Counted from the first letter of the stretch, positions 1 through 11,027 are shown. The stretch: DNA of 64,000 bases from Prionace glauca (GCA_037974335.1 CM075760.1:18942960-19006959); one strand, 5' to 3'. Notes: generated from the letters alone by a model not told the origin. Translations and numbers: made by a program.

Positions 1-1341
1 CACACACATACACATAAAACACACAAGTGCATACACTTACGTGAGTTGGAACAAAGACCCAAACACAAACACATACTATGGAAAGACACAACACAGGCAA
101 ATACAGACACATGCAGACCCACATAAATGCACAAACGCATACATATACTTAAATAAGTATATATCTTAGCACACATTCACTCTGACAGGAATATAAATAT
201 AGAGACGCACAATGTTAACAGATATATATGGAAATTCATATAAACAAATAAGCAGCCTGCGTATAGATGAACTGACAGCAAAACATTTGCACGCAAACAT
301 GTAGACACAGAAACTAACATGCTCATACAGAACAGAACACCACAGCACACATTACTACATATCGAAACACAAACATATATCAAGATATCGTTGTGAAGAA
401 TTATCAACACGTATATACATACACACATGTTAACAGGTACACACACAGACAAATGGGGAAACAGACGCGCACAGAAAAGGAAACAAACATTACTAGAATG
501 ACAAAAAATTAACACATAGGAATAGGCAGAAATTCATGTGCACCCAGTAAGAGTGGCTTTAATAAATATACATAGACTTACCACAATAATAGAGTCGTAC
601 ATACACAATGTCAGACAAATCAAATATACACACAGATGCAGGCACACAACTACACAAATCAACAAACACAGGGAAATGAACGCGTACATTAAAGCTCTTT
701 ACATATATTAACTGAGAGCCAAAGATTAATGTAGAGCACGAGATGTTCATGCACACGCACACAAATGCAAAATCTTAAGTACAAATGGAAGGTCAATGAA
801 GAAAGTAAAATTTAAACATAAATTTTAACGCACATATATACCGACAACTAGCCCAATGTACATAGCACCGAAAACACGTTGAAAAACTGAATTAAGCTAG
901 TGATCTTCTAACCATTACCACTACAAATAAGAAAAGATCAGAAATTACATCCTAGTTCTTAAACAACAACATTCACAGTTTAAAGATGAGCCACCATCTT
1001 TGGAAACAATTATTGATCAGTGAACGTTCCTCCATATCAGTCATAATATTCTTCAATGAGGGATACTGCCAAATTGATCAAAAATGAACTGATACTCAAG
1101 AAAACTTCTTCAGTTCTTTCTGACATGGACTGGCAAAGGAATGTGCATAAATATCAAGTGTGAACATCGTTACGGAGATCGGTTACTGAGTGTCCTGAAC
1201 TTAACAGTAGATATATACTGAAAATTAGACAAAGAGAATACATTAACAACTCATGAAGGAGAACGGGGAGATGAGAAACAATAAAATGATTTCCTGGATA
1301 AATAAAGTAATCTAATTTCATTTCCTGGTCTCCGCCCCTAG
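1..1341. repeat. CA/TA-rich low-complexity sequence, then unique intron-like DNA
   Basis: Positions 1 to about 775 are dominated by imperfect ACAC, ATAC and ATATA strings without a fixed unit. From about 780 to 1341 the sequence is of ordinary complexity without an open frame that looks coding. Because an IgM membrane exon follows at 1342, the stretch is most likely part of the intron between the last constant-domain exon and the membrane exon; that is inference. No exon is recognisable in it. Confidence 0.6.
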
Positions 1342-1469
1342 ACCCCACCGACCGCATCTGGATTGAAGACAGTGAGGATGATAACAGCAACATCTGGACA
1401 ACCGCTTCCACATTCATCGTCCTGTTCTTCCTGAGCATTTTCTACAGCACTGCCGTCACTCTGGTGAAG
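1342..1469 (+). CDS. IGHM: IgM heavy chain membrane exon M1
   Basis: This exon encodes the extracellular acidic linker and the transmembrane helix of membrane-bound IgM, the B-cell receptor heavy chain. An acceptor (cgcccctag) precedes it and a donor (gtgaga) follows at 1470. The first two bases complete a codon begun in the preceding exon, the phase usual for immunoglobulin exons; 42 codons follow. The translation contains the acidic linker WIEDSEDD and the helix [16 protein letters not shown] followed by YSTAVTLVK, which matches the highly conserved IgM membrane region (TAST, FLSLFYS and TVTLxKxK in other vertebrates), including the polar TTAST patch that contacts the CD79 signalling pair. 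The frame is open throughout. The constant-domain exons lie outside the window to the left. In sharks IgM is encoded by several V-D-J-C clusters, so this is one cluster's 3' end. Confidence 0.93.
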
Positions 1470-1609
1470 GTGAGATGATTCAATTCACTCACATTTCAAA
1501 TTGGCAGAATGGATTTGAAAAATCTCTCAATGTTTAACTGATTAAACACTCGAACACTATTGTCCCGCATCATAAACATCTGCTTCAATATTTTCTTTTT
1601 CTTTTACAG

Positions 1610-1618
1610 ATCAAATGA
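1610..1618 (+). CDS. IGHM: IgM membrane exon M2: last two codons and stop
   Basis: The M1 exon ends on a codon boundary (GTG AAG). After a 140-base intron a polypyrimidine tract and cag acceptor end at 1609, and the next exon reads ATC AAA TGA, giving a cytoplasmic tail that ends VKIK. This is the usual very short cytoplasmic tail of IgM (VK in mammals), so the spliced product has the expected ending. The rest of this terminal exon is 3' untranslated sequence to about 2085. The join is inferred from splice signals and family knowledge. Confidence 0.88.
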   Translation: MK

Positions 1619-2057
1619 CGGGTTGAACTTTGGACGCTGAAGATTTCCCTCAGCTGATTATCAAGATCTGTGTATGGTTCAACTGCAATCTCAGCTCTCG
1701 GTGACTGTATCAGTAAAATTCTCCCAGCTTATCATTCTGAATCTGTAACTGAGGCTACCTTAGGTTTTATTTCAGTTTTCAGTGTAAATTGTATGAGGCA
1801 TTTTTGTTATAATGTAACTGTGGTTAATAGTTTCCCAGAGTTCAAATTTCATTTATAAATAAGAAACTTGTTTTGTTTCTTATTCACATTTGTTAATTCC
1901 TCTTCCTATTAATGTCCTGTTTTCTATTTCTGGTGTATGTAATAGATGTACAAATATTGACGGATTCCCTGTCTATGTGTCTATTTTCAATGCAAAGTTC
2001 GATCATTATCTTCACTTTTCTAACTTAAAAAAAGTTGTAAAATCTCTGAATTTTTAA

Positions 2058-2063
2058 AATAAA
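2058..2063 (+). terminator. Poly(A) signal AATAAA for the IGHM membrane transcript
   Basis: A canonical AATAAA lies about 440 bases after the IgM stop codon, in an AT-rich 3' untranslated stretch (1619-2085) that has no other gene. It is the first canonical hexamer downstream of the stop that I found. A GT-rich element is not obvious, so the exact cleavage site is not fixed. Confidence 0.6.
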
Positions 2064-2139
2064 CATTGAATAAGAATTTAACCATCTCTGGCTTGGCTTA
2101 ATTCCGTTCTCTAAAACCCATCAACTCCGCTCCATTTCC

Positions 2140-2240
2140 CTATTATAAGGTTTCCCCCACCACCGCAACCCGCGCCCCACCACCCCAGCCACCACCCCAC
2201 ACGCCCCCCCCCCGCTCCACCCACCCCTTTCCCAGACAGG
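2140..2240. repeat. C-rich simple sequence
   Basis: A run of CCCCACC and CCACCCC motifs with very few G or T on this strand. Glycine/tryptophan-rich or proline-rich open frames across it are artefacts of composition. Confidence 0.8.
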
Positions 2241-2399
2241 TATGTCCCCCCAGTCATGTACGGGATGTAGCTGAAAGAGTCATTGCGCCACCCAGTGATC
2301 CACCCGTGTAAAAACACCTTCATCTCCGCCTTTTTATGATAAAATCCAGAGTCAGAATGAATGAACAAAGAGGAGACATCGGTGGTTTCATTCATAAAC

Positions 2400-2865
2400 T
2401 AGTCCGTCACTGACGAGTTTCAGATAATCCTAAAGAGCAAAGGCTCTGCTTCATCAGGGGCCGATGCAGGGCAGAGCTACGCAGGAAACAGTTCACTTTA
2501 CACTGCCCCTTATAAAAAACTATCAGAGTCGCTGCAGCGTGGATGAACAGAACGAATCTCTCTGTACATTGTCGGATGGAATACTTACAAGGTAGACATA
2601 CCACAAGCTAGATAGGGAACACAAACAGAACAGTGGTGCAAACGATGAATGAAACAAAGAGACTGAGGTGTATTTCACGTCAGCACATTAAAGATTACAA
2701 ATTTCAAAATTGTGACTCATGTTATGGGATAATTTGAAGAGTCCAATACTGTCTTTAACAGCAGACAATATCAAACTCACGAGGCAGATAAACCTCCACA
2801 ACTCTCCGTGCAGGAGACAGGTGTCAGTACCAGTGGACAGTGTCATGGACACTGCCAAGACTCAG
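2400..2865. other. Unassigned intergenic sequence
   Basis: No coding exon, tRNA or recognised repeat was found. A TATAAAAAA string occurs near 2511, but nothing downstream supports a promoter. Confidence 0.4.
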
Positions 2866-2869
2866 GCCT

Positions 2870-3190
2870 GAAGGGGGGCTGAGTAATGAGGGGTTTGTAG
2901 GGGGAGGGGGCTGACAGGAGTGTCTGAGGTGGGAGTGGAACTGAGTGGGCTGTCTAAGTGGTGAGGGGGTTGAGTGGGGATCCGATGGTGTGGGTGGTTG
3001 TGTGAGGAGCCTGAGGAGGAGGTGGCTAAGTGGGGATCTGAGGGGGACAGGGTTGAGTGGGGTTTTGAGGGCGGGTGAGTGAGGAGTCTGGGGGAGACTG
3101 GTGTGGGTGGGGTGCTGAGGGTGCGCAGGACTGATTGAGGTGTCTGAGATTGAAAGAGGCTGAGTGGGTGTCTGAGGGAGAAGGAGGCTT
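2870..3190. repeat. Degenerate G-rich minisatellite
   Basis: Imperfect tandem copies of a unit of about 30-40 bases built on GTCTGAGGGGG and CTGAGTGGG. The unit length varies and copies are diverged. It runs directly into a LINE tail at about 3195. Confidence 0.65.
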
Positions 3191-3194
3191 CCAG

Positions 3195-3305
3195 AGGGTT
3201 ATGGGATAGGGTCTGGCTGGGACTTTTGTGGCCCATTTGGACTGGTGCAGGCCCGATGGGCCAAATAACTTCCTCCTGCACGATTGGAATTCTATGATTC
3301 TATGA
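3195..3305 (+). mobile_element. CR1-like LINE 3' tail
   Basis: The sequence reads GGGCCAAATAACTTCCTCCTGCAC and then ends in TTCTATGATTCTATGA. This is the end signature of CR1-like LINEs: a GGCC...CCT...TGCACTGT block followed by short terminal repeats. Only the tail is present, so it is a 5'-truncated, old copy. Confidence 0.7.
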
Positions 3306-3454
3306 TATAAACACGGATTGCTCCTGATTAACACGGGATGGAATTGTCCTATCCCGCCCATTATGATTCCCATGGCAGGCGAGACACAGATCATATAAAA
3401 GTCCGATAACCTCAGGCGGGGATTTTCTGGCATTGGAACAAACACGGCCGGAAA

Positions 3455-4480
3455 ATCACAGAGTGATTGAGGTTTACAGCATGGATACAGGCCCTTCGGC
3501 CCAACTTGTCCATGCTGCCTTTTTTCATCCACCGCTAAGCTAGTCCCAATTGCCGGCATTTGACCCATTTTCATCTATCTTATCCATCTAACTGACATCA
3601 TGTTTTTTCACTGTCAAAACTGTACACACCTCTACTCCCTCTGGCACCTTTTCCAGGCACTCACTAACCTGTGTGTGAAACAATTGCCCATCCAGACCCA
3701 TTTGCATCTTCTGCTCTCACCTTCGGCCTATTCCCTCCAGTTTTAGACTCCCCTACTTTTGGGAAAAGATATTGACTATCTAGCTGATCTGTGCCCCTCA
3801 GTTTTTTTGTAGACCTGCATAAGGTCACCCCTAGGCTTTCTACACAGCCGGGAAAAAGTTCCAGTCTATCACGTTTCTCCTTAAAACACAAACAATCAAG
3901 TCCCTATATCCTCCTAGTGAATATTTTCTGAGCTCTTTGTAGTTTAATAATATCCTTCCTGTAACAGGGTGGCCAGAATTGTACAGAGTATTCCGAGTGT
4001 GGCCTTACCAATGTCTTGCACAACTTCAACAAGTTGTCCCAACTCCTTTATTCGCTGTTCTGACCAAGGAAATCAAGTATGCTGATTTCATTCCTCACTA
4101 CTCTGCCCAACTATGACTCCACTTTCAAGGAGCTATGAACATGTACCCTCACAGATTTCTTGGTTCTCGAACCGTCCCCAATACCTTAGCATTAAGTAAG
4201 TGCTGCCCTGGTTCGATCTATCAAATGCATCACCTCGCATTCATCTAAATTAAACTCCATCTGTCATTCATCAATCCACTGGCCCAATTGATCAAGATCC
4301 CATTACAATTAGAGATAACCTTTTTTTCACTATCACTATGCCACCAATCTTGGTGTCAATGAAAACTTAGTAACCATGCCTCCTAAATTCTCATCCAAAT
4401 CATTAATATAACTGACAAATCACAATGGACCACCCATGCTGCCAGAAGTCACAAGTTAATTTCTCAGAAGATTTTGGGTT
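3455..4480 (-). mobile_element. Old CR1-like LINE fragment (reverse transcriptase C-terminal half)
   Basis: Read on the minus strand, the right end encodes the region around the FADDTK motif of the reverse transcriptase. Toward the left come the LINE region resembling RVQ(K/R)RFT(R)ML and GDLIE...YK, and finally the GGGCCGAAGGGCC tail near 3500. It has many stops and frame changes and no intact open frame over 75 codons. Homologous old copies lie at 27652-28185 and 45435-45990, which share the tail ACAGCATGGAAACAGGCCC. It is a dead, 5'-truncated copy. Confidence 0.8.
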
Positions 4481-4938
4481 CAGACTTTCCCCATTTCTTT
4501 CACTGATGCGATGCTGACAGCTCTACATTTCCAGGTTTAAAATGTTTTCCCTTACGGACAAGCTGGGGGGACTTTTGCATAATGTGTTCCTTTTTTTGTC
4601 ACATTCCCATATCCCAGCAACATTGAAAGATACTGGTCAACCCTTCCGGCATTTCCAAAATTCCTTCCATTAGGAACGATCACACAGCCCCAGAATTATT
4701 TTGTGATGCATTGACAAAAATATATTTTGAATGGAAAATATTAACCTGTTTGTTCAGTGACTGTAATTAACGTCGGAATTAATTCAACCAGCACTAATCG
4801 TATCTCTGGAGCATTCCTATCCATGCTTCATAAAGGAGTTATGCACGGTGTCACTGGGAGTGTCACAGTGATAAGCGGCTCCACAGAGAGGGAGTCGAGG
4901 TATCAACATTGGGAGAGAGAAATTGCAAGCTTTCTGCA

Positions 4939-5155
4939 ATGGAGGTGTATCCAGGAAAGGTAGATCTGGACGTTCCCATAATGGTTCAGCATCTGAGGGG
5001 CAGAGATCTGAATGTTACAACAACTGAGAGGAGTTTATACTCGGTACTTTACTTGCTGTCTCAAGATTGGCCGTCTACAGCTAAGCGTGTTGAATCTGTA
5101 TTGAAACTGATTCGATACTTTTACTATCCAATCCTGGCTATTGTTGGTTTCCCCG
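4939..5155 (+). CDS. GPR139-like GPCR, exon 1 (N-terminus and start of TM1)
   Basis: The frame ends in FYYPILAIVGFP and then a donor GGTAAGT after 5155. The YYP-L-A-GxP motif at the start of TM1 is shared with exon 1 of the second receptor in this window (YYPVIAAIGVP at 51347-51422), and both exons end in the same phase, one base into a codon. Joined to exon 2 at 11069 the protein reads ...VGFPVNIITIVTL, a continuous TM1. In-frame Met codons lie at 4909, 4939 and 4981; none is as close to TM1 as in the sister gene, so the start is uncertain. The 4981 start would leave 58 residues, with an N-glycosylation site NVTT. This exon is separated from exon 2 by about 5.9 kb of repeats. Function, by family, is G-protein signalling at the plasma membrane; the ligand is unknown. 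Confidence 0.75.
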
Positions 5156-5534
5156 GTAAGTTTCTCCACTGATTATGAATGATGTAGCCCGTGTTTAACT
5201 CTGCCACTCTTGCCATCTGCTCCACCCTGTTTGCAGCTGATGCTTGTGGTCTGCGTCCTTATTGAGTTATCACATCTACAACGCGCAGATCATTATGTTA
5301 ATGTTGCCTGTGTTATGGAGTTTAGTTTGTAAAGATGTAAAAGATGTTTAGGAAGATGAAAAAGAATTGTGAAAACCGGGAGGAGGGGTAAAAGTGTGCA
5401 ATCTCTTAAAAATGTGTTTTTGTTTGACGCTAAGACGTTTAAATTGCTGAATACACAGAAACTTTAAGTTGTGACACTTATTCCAGAGGCCAAAAACATC
5501 GGGGCTGCCTTGGTAATTGGCACGACAGGTTTTG

Positions 5535-6832
5535 CATTGTGGTCAGCACAGTCCGAAGTCTCACAACACCAGGTTAAAATCCAACAGGTTTATTTGGCAC
5601 CATTGGCTTTTGGAATGGTATTCTTTCTTCAGGCGAGCGAGGAGCTGTGTTCAAAAATAGGACATGTAAAGACACAAACTCAATTAACAAAATAATGGTT
5701 GGAACGTGAGACTTTACGGGTAAACAAGTCTGAAAGATACAGACAATGTTAGTGGAGAGAGGGTTAAGCACAGTTAAAGAATTGTGTATTGTCTCCAGCC
5801 AGGGCAGTTAGTGAGATTTTGCAAGTCCAGGCAAGTCGTGGGAGTTACAGATAATGTGACATAAACCCAAGATCACGGTTGAGGCTGTCCTCGTGTGTGT
5901 GGGACTTGGCTATCAGTGTCTGGTCAGCGATCCTGCACTGCTGTGTGTCATGAAGGCCATCTGAGAGAACGCTTATCTGAAGATCTGAGGCTGAATGCCC
6001 GTGACTGCTGAAGTATGCCCCAACTGGAAGATAACACTCCTGGTGATCGGCAATCCTGAGTTTGCAAAATCTCACTAACTGGCCTGGCTGGAGACAATAC
6101 ACACCTCTACTACCTGCGCCTGGCCCTCTCTCCACTCACATTGTCTGTATCTTTAAGACTTAATTACCTCGAAAGACTCACATTCCAACCAGTATATTGT
6201 AAATTGAGTTTGTGTCTTTATATGCCCTGTTTGTGAACGGAACTTCCACTTACCTGAAGAAGGAGCAATGCTCCAAAAGCTTCTGCTGCCAAATAAACCT
6301 GTTGGACTTTAACCTAGTTTTGTGGGACTTCTTACTGTACTTACAGTAAGAAGGAAGGTGGGGAGGTCCTATGAGGAGAGACTGAGGGATTTGGGGTTGT
6401 TTTCGTTGGAAAGAAGGCGGCTAAGAGGGGATCTTATTGAAACATATAAGATGATTAGAGGTTTAGATAGGGCGGACAGTGATAGCCTTTTTCCTCGGAT
6501 GGAGAAAGCTAGCACGAGGGGGCATGTCTTTAAATTAAGGTGGGGTAGCTACAAGACGGATGTCAGGGGTAGGTTCTTTACCCAGCGGGTGGTGAGGGAT
6601 TGGAATGCCCTGCCTGCTGCAGTTGTAAATGCTCCTAGTTTGGGGGCGTTTAAGAGATTTGTAGATAGGTTTATGGATGAAAAGGGATTGGTATAGGCTA
6701 GTGGGTCATTGTTTTTGTAACTGGTCGGTGCAACATCGTGGGCCGAAGGGCCTGTTCTGCGCTGTAATGTTCTATGTTCTATGTACCCCAGTCCAACGCT
6801 GGCACCTCCACATCATGGTTTTGCATTGTGCC
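5535..6832. mobile_element. Penelope-like element with inverted ends, split by a LINE
   Basis: The left arm (5545-5840) begins GAAGTCTCACAACACCAGG and the right arm (about 6150-6331, then 6784-6832 beyond a LINE insertion) is its inverted complement, ending GACTTCTTACTGTACTTAC and CCCAGTCCAACGCTGGC. Between them, minus-strand sequence resembles the C-terminal end of a GIY-YIG endonuclease of Penelope-like elements (GHSASDLQ). The reverse transcriptase part is missing, so this is a remnant retaining the ends and the last part of the coding region. It lies in the intron of the GPR139-like gene. Confidence 0.7.
6345..6783 (+). mobile_element. 5'-truncated CR1-like LINE (TTCTATG family)
   Basis: The frame encodes the last ~110 residues of the LINE reverse-transcriptase protein (SYEERLRDLGLFSLERRR, GDLIETYKMIRG, FFTQRVVRDWNALP) to its normal stop at 6694-6696, followed by the 3' UTR with GGGCCGAAGGGCCTGTTC and a terminal TTCTATGTTCTATG. 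It lies inside the right arm of the Penelope-like element, whose sequence resumes at 6784. It is the same subfamily as the near full-length element at 13341-17695, but in the opposite orientation, and is younger than its host element. Confidence 0.88.
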
Positions 6833-7039
6833 AGCTGATGTATTTAAATAAAACACACAGCTAAAAGGGACCGATTTGAAGTTATTGTTGTTGTCAACCT
6901 CAAGGCAATCTGAGTCCAGGGTTGTTGATAGGTCATTAGGACTATATAAAAAAAACACAATTGCCTTCAGGGCAGATCCACCAGTGCTGAGCCAGGAGTA
7001 CAACCAGAAGCAGAGCCCGATCACCTGAAGCAGTTAGAT

Positions 7040-7200
7040 TTCAGACAGCCATGGGGAGAGATTACTTTTCCAATGGGTGGTGAATCTTTTGAATTCATTA
7101 CTGGAGAGTGCAGTGGACGTTAGGACTTGATGAACTTAAGGAGACAGACAGAACTTTCAATAGTAATGGATTAGAGCATGGGCTGGGGGTACGGTTCGGG
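7040..7200 (+). mobile_element. Old LINE 3' region
   Basis: The sequence GGTGGTGAATCTTTTGAATT...AGAGTGCAGTGGACG resembles the RVVNLWN...LP(V)EAVEA region of CR1-like LINEs on the plus strand. It is diverged and has no terminal repeats, and a G-rich run follows at 7195-7250. Confidence 0.45.
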
Positions 7201-7249
7201 GGGGGGATGGGGGAGGGTGGGCTGCTTGGGAACGGGAAGGGGGGAGGGT

Positions 7250-8224
7250 GCTGGGTAGTATCGTACTTGTTGTGCCCCTGATACTTAAGGGTTTACTTGG
7301 CAATTGTCCAGAAGGCCTATTCCACTGGGAAGTTGTGCTGTGCCTGCTACCATCTGGCCAACTTACATCAGATCATAGATTCACAGGAAACAAAATAGGG
7401 GGGGAAAGCTCGAGTGAGTTCGGGTTTTATTTTAAAGGTGCAGACTGTATGGACACGGTAATGACATCTGCGGACCTGTTGCGGAGATCGGTGAACTGTA
7501 GTGGATCCAGACAATCTGGGAGGTTGGAACTGATTCTTGCCATAACTAACCTCCTGCTGCATCACATAATATTGGACAAATATGTCACTGGACAATAGTC
7601 ATTAAGGCAGGCTGCTTGGTTTTTCTTTGGTAGCGGCCTTGGTTTGAGTTTTTTTTTATCTGGCGCATAGATCAGCGACTTTCCTACTGAGAGCGGACTC
7701 ACTGCGCTTCACTGGTCCAGGAGGTCATAGTGGGGCAGCAAAAATAATACACTGGGCACTATGAAAGGTAGCTACACACTGAACCCTGATGCTTTAAAAG
7801 CAAACCCTCTGTGTCATTCGAGTGTGAGATTACTATTTCTTCCAGTGTTGTGCGAACAGTGGTCACAATGCTGTGGTCTCCCCTACAGGGTGTAGTCATT
7901 TGTAAATATTAGAGAGATTCTGAACTGTCGAGGGATTAGGATCTCTCTCTCCAACTGCTGGTAGTGTCCAGAGGAAAGGGTCAAACCAGCACTGTTTGGT
8001 AGCAGCTCTGCTGCAGGACTTGTCAGTAGCTATCTGAAAGGTGACAGATTACTGCCTACAGGACTCCACTCCGAATTTTCTGTCAGAGTTACCCCCACAG
8101 CCTTCTCACACTCCAAATCCCCCACAAGGTAGAAAGACTATTTACCTAGAGTTGGTGAGGGTCAATTTTGAGGGCCCCCGGAAAACACTTTCCAAAATGT
8201 ATCCCATTTTGTACCAACCATGGA
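7250..8224. other. Unassigned intronic sequence
   Basis: The stretch is part of the long intron of the GPR139-like gene. I see no tRNA-like box pair, LINE motif or conserved exon in it. A 116-codon open frame at 7248-7598 has no recognisable motif and is probably chance. Confidence 0.4.
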
Positions 8225-8237
8225 GCACCATAGTAGT

Positions 8238-8475
8238 CATGATGTGGGTATGCCGGCGTTGGACTGGCGTAAACACAGTAAAAAGTCTGACAACACCAGG
8301 TTTTAGTCCAACCGATTTATTTGATAATATTCTCACAAGCTTATTCTCACAAGCTTTGTCAAGTGAACTCTCCATTCACTTGACAAAGAGGCAGCCCCCT
8401 CGAAAGCTTGTGAGAATATTATCAAATAAATCGGTTGGACTAAAACCTGGTGTTGTCAGACTTTTTACTGTGTTT
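8238..8475. mobile_element. Hairpin (foldback) element with 13-bp target duplication
   Basis: Two arms of about 73 bases, at 8270-8345 and 8400-8475, are perfect or near-perfect inverted repeats; one arm reads AAAAAGTCTGACAACACCAG. A short loop with TTCACTTGACAAAGAGGCAG lies between them. The element is flanked by a direct duplication GCACCATAGTAGT at 8225-8237 and 8476-8488. The arms match the ends of the Penelope-like element at 21230-21979, so this is a non-autonomous derivative made of the two ends only. The exact duplication and arm identity indicate a recent insertion. Confidence 0.88.
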
Positions 8476-8489
8476 GCACCATAGTAGTA

Positions 8490-9090
8490 CAGTGGTGTTA
8501 GTGCGAGTGGGTGAAACGACCATTACGGCCTCAGAGTGTAGTTCAATAACGACACAGCTTTATTTTATTTTCCATCGACGGAGGTGCAGTCAGGACATAC
8601 AATCGGACTGTCCCGAAAGCATACTAAACACCCACCGTATCGGGCTACAGTTATACCCGATCTTCGGTATAGTATGCGATTCAAATGCTAATATTTTATT
8701 TACAGTATTTGACTTCAGCCATCCTGTTTCAATGTTTTCGAGTGCTGGTGCAATTGTTTTAAGTGTGTGTTAATCGTTTGTGTCTGATTGGTTATTAATG
8801 GTCTAGAATCTCTGAGGCTTGAACCAGAAGTTGTGTCATTGATCTCAAAAGAACTTTAAGGGGCCAGGGAGTTTCCTTAACTATGCTAATTTTAGGTGTC
8901 TCCATGGGTTGTTTGACTGTTTTAGAAGTGCTGATTTTGATGGGGTGTTGGATGTGTTTTATTAAATTTAGTTCCTGTAGGTACCATCCTGTCCAGCTTC
9001 CCTTGTGTGCTCGCCCTCATTTGCATTCTAAAAGCATGCTCTTGCCTGCTAATCTGTATCTGTTACTTTGTGATTTTTAGTGGAGAGGCT
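8490..9090 (-). mobile_element. Possible LTR fossil
   Basis: Read on the minus strand there is an AATAAAATAAAGCTG poly(A)-type stretch near 8565, followed by GTTATTGAACTACACTCTGAG and CGTTTCACCCACTCGC, an order seen at the R/U5 end of LTRs of Ty3/gypsy-like elements. No coding part adjoins it. If an LTR, it is an old solitary copy; the assignment is weak. Confidence 0.3.
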
Positions 9091-9164
9091 CTGAGTGTAA
9101 CTTCACTCTGCTTCCATATCGTGTGCCCAATTTCATAAAATCTGCTTTCCCATAACTGTGGTTA

Positions 9165-9315
9165 GCAGTGCTGACTCACAGTATCAGGAACCTGGGTTCA
9201 ATTCCAGGCTTGGGTCACTGTCTGTATCGAGTTTGGACCTAAAACCCGTGTCTACGTGGGTTTCCTCCAGATGCTCCAGTTTCCCCTCACACTCCAAAAG
9301 ATATGCTCGATCATA
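9165..9315 (+). mobile_element. tRNA-derived SINE, decayed 5' part
   Basis: GTTAGCAGTGCTGACTCACA and GGGTTCAATTCCAGGCTTGG correspond to the A-box and B-box containing head of the elasmobranch SINE family seen better at 20268 and 52098. The CGTGGGTTTCCTCC body follows and the copy ends in an A-rich run near 9320. Confidence 0.7.
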
Positions 9316-9400
9316 AAAAAAATAACTGATTCAGTGTGAGTGCACATTTAAAAAAAATGTTCCACCTGCAGTCTAAATGGTAACTTATTCCCCTGAATCA

Positions 9401-11027
9401 CCAAGAGAGGTGGTGCTCGACAGACTGGAGGGGCTGATTGTGGACAAGTCCCCAGGACCGGATGGAATGCATCCGAGGGTTCTGAAAGAAATGGCAGAGG
9501 TGATAGTGGATGCCTTGGTGGTTATTTTCCAGACATCGCTGGATTCCGGGGAAGTGCCGGAAGATTGGAAAACGACTAATGTTACACCGTTGTTTAAGAA
9601 GGGTGCCAGGCAAAAGGCGGGGAATTATAGGCAGGTTAGTTTAACGTCTATGGTAGGTAAAATGTTAGAATCCGTCATTAAGGAGCAAATAGCGAGGCAT
9701 CTTGAGGGGAATTGCTTGATAGGGCGGACGCAACACGGTTTCATTAAAGGGAAGTCGTGTCTGACAAATTTACTGGAGTTCTATGAGGATGTGTCTAGGG
9801 CAGTGGATAGAGGAGAGCCGGTGGATGTGGTCTTTCTGGATTTTCAGAAGGCGTTTGACAAGGTACCTCACAAGAGGTTATTGCAGAAGGTCAGGGGACA
9901 TGGAGTTGGGGGTAGGGTGTTAGCGTGGATAGAGGATTGGTTGTCAAATAGGAGGCAGAGAGTGGGGGTCAATGGATGCTATTCGGATTGGCGGTTGGTG
10001 ACTAGTGGGATGCCCCAGGGGTCGGTGCTGGGGCCTCAGCTATTTACCATTTATATAGATGATCTGGAGGAGGGAACCGAGTGCAGGGTGTCGAAATTTG
10101 CTGATGACACCAAGATTGGGGGAAAGCCAAATTGTGAGGAGGGTGTGGAGAGTCTGCAGAAGGATCTAGATAGGCTGGGCGAATGGGCCAGGAAATGGCA
10201 AATGGAATTTAATGTTGGCAAGTGTGAGGTGGTCCACTTTGGTAGGAGGAATGGTAGGAAGGACTCTTACTTACGTGGCGAAGAACTGCAGCAGGCGACG
10301 GTGCAGAGGGACCTCGGGGTCCTTGTACATGAGTCGCAAAAACCCAGCTTGCAGGTGCAGCAGGTGGTCAGGAAGGTGAATGGGATGCTGGCCTTCATAG
10401 CGAGGGGGATTGAATATAAAAGTAGGGAGGTCTTGCTGCAGCTGTATAGGGCATTGGTGAGGCGGCAACTGGAGTGCTGTGTGCAGTTTTGGGTGCCGCA
10501 CCTGCACAAGGATATTTTGGCCCTGGAGGGAGTGCAGAGGAGGTTTACTAGGCTGATACTGGAGTTGAGGGGATTGAGCTATGAGGAGAGGCTGAATAAA
10601 CTAGGCTTGTACTCGTTAGAGTTTAGAAGAATGAGGGGAGATCTCATTGAGACGTATAAGATGATGAATGGGATGGATAGGATAGAGGTGGAGAGACTGT
10701 TCCCGCTCAAAAAAGACAGCAGGACTAGGGGGCACAGCCTCAAGATAAAGGGGAGGCGGTTTAGAACAGAGTTGAGGAGGAACTTCTTCACTCAAAGGGT
10801 GGTGAATCTCTGGAATTCTCTGCCCGTTGAAGTGGTGGAGGCTGCCTCGCTAAATATTTTTAAGAAACGGGTTGATGGGTTTTTGATAAGAGAAGGGATT
10901 AAGGGTTATGGGGAGAGGGCGGGAAGGTGGAGCTGAGCCACGACAGATCAGCCATGATCTTATTGAATGGCGGGGAAGGCTCGAAGGGCCAGATGGCCTA
11001 CTCCTGCTCCTATTTCTTATGTTCTTA
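9401..11027 (+). mobile_element. CR1-like LINE, 5'-truncated, reverse transcriptase frame open (TTCTTATG family)
   Basis: An uninterrupted frame to a stop at 10934-10936 covers the reverse transcriptase from DKSPGPDGMHPRVLKEM through KAFDKVPH, the GMPQGSVLGP motif and the catalytic FADDTKIGG, to the C-terminal VQRRFTRLI and FFTQRVVNLWNSLPVEV blocks. The endonuclease domain and ORF1 are missing. The 3' end is GGCCTACTCCTGCTCCTATTTCTTATGTTCTTATG. A 7-base direct repeat TGAATCA flanks it (9394-9400 and 11028-11034). It lies in the intron of the GPR139-like gene, in the same orientation, ending 34 nt (after the duplication) before exon 2. The open frame and clean ends suggest a recent copy. Confidence 0.9.

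Noticed and set aside
7248-7598. 116-codon frame in the receptor intron
   Set aside because: No motif, no neighbouring splice signals supporting an exon, and a similar-length frame on the opposite strand.
9012-9024. ATTTGCAT octamer, the immunoglobulin promoter motif
   Set aside because: No V leader, TATA box or V exon follows; a single 8-mer is expected by chance.
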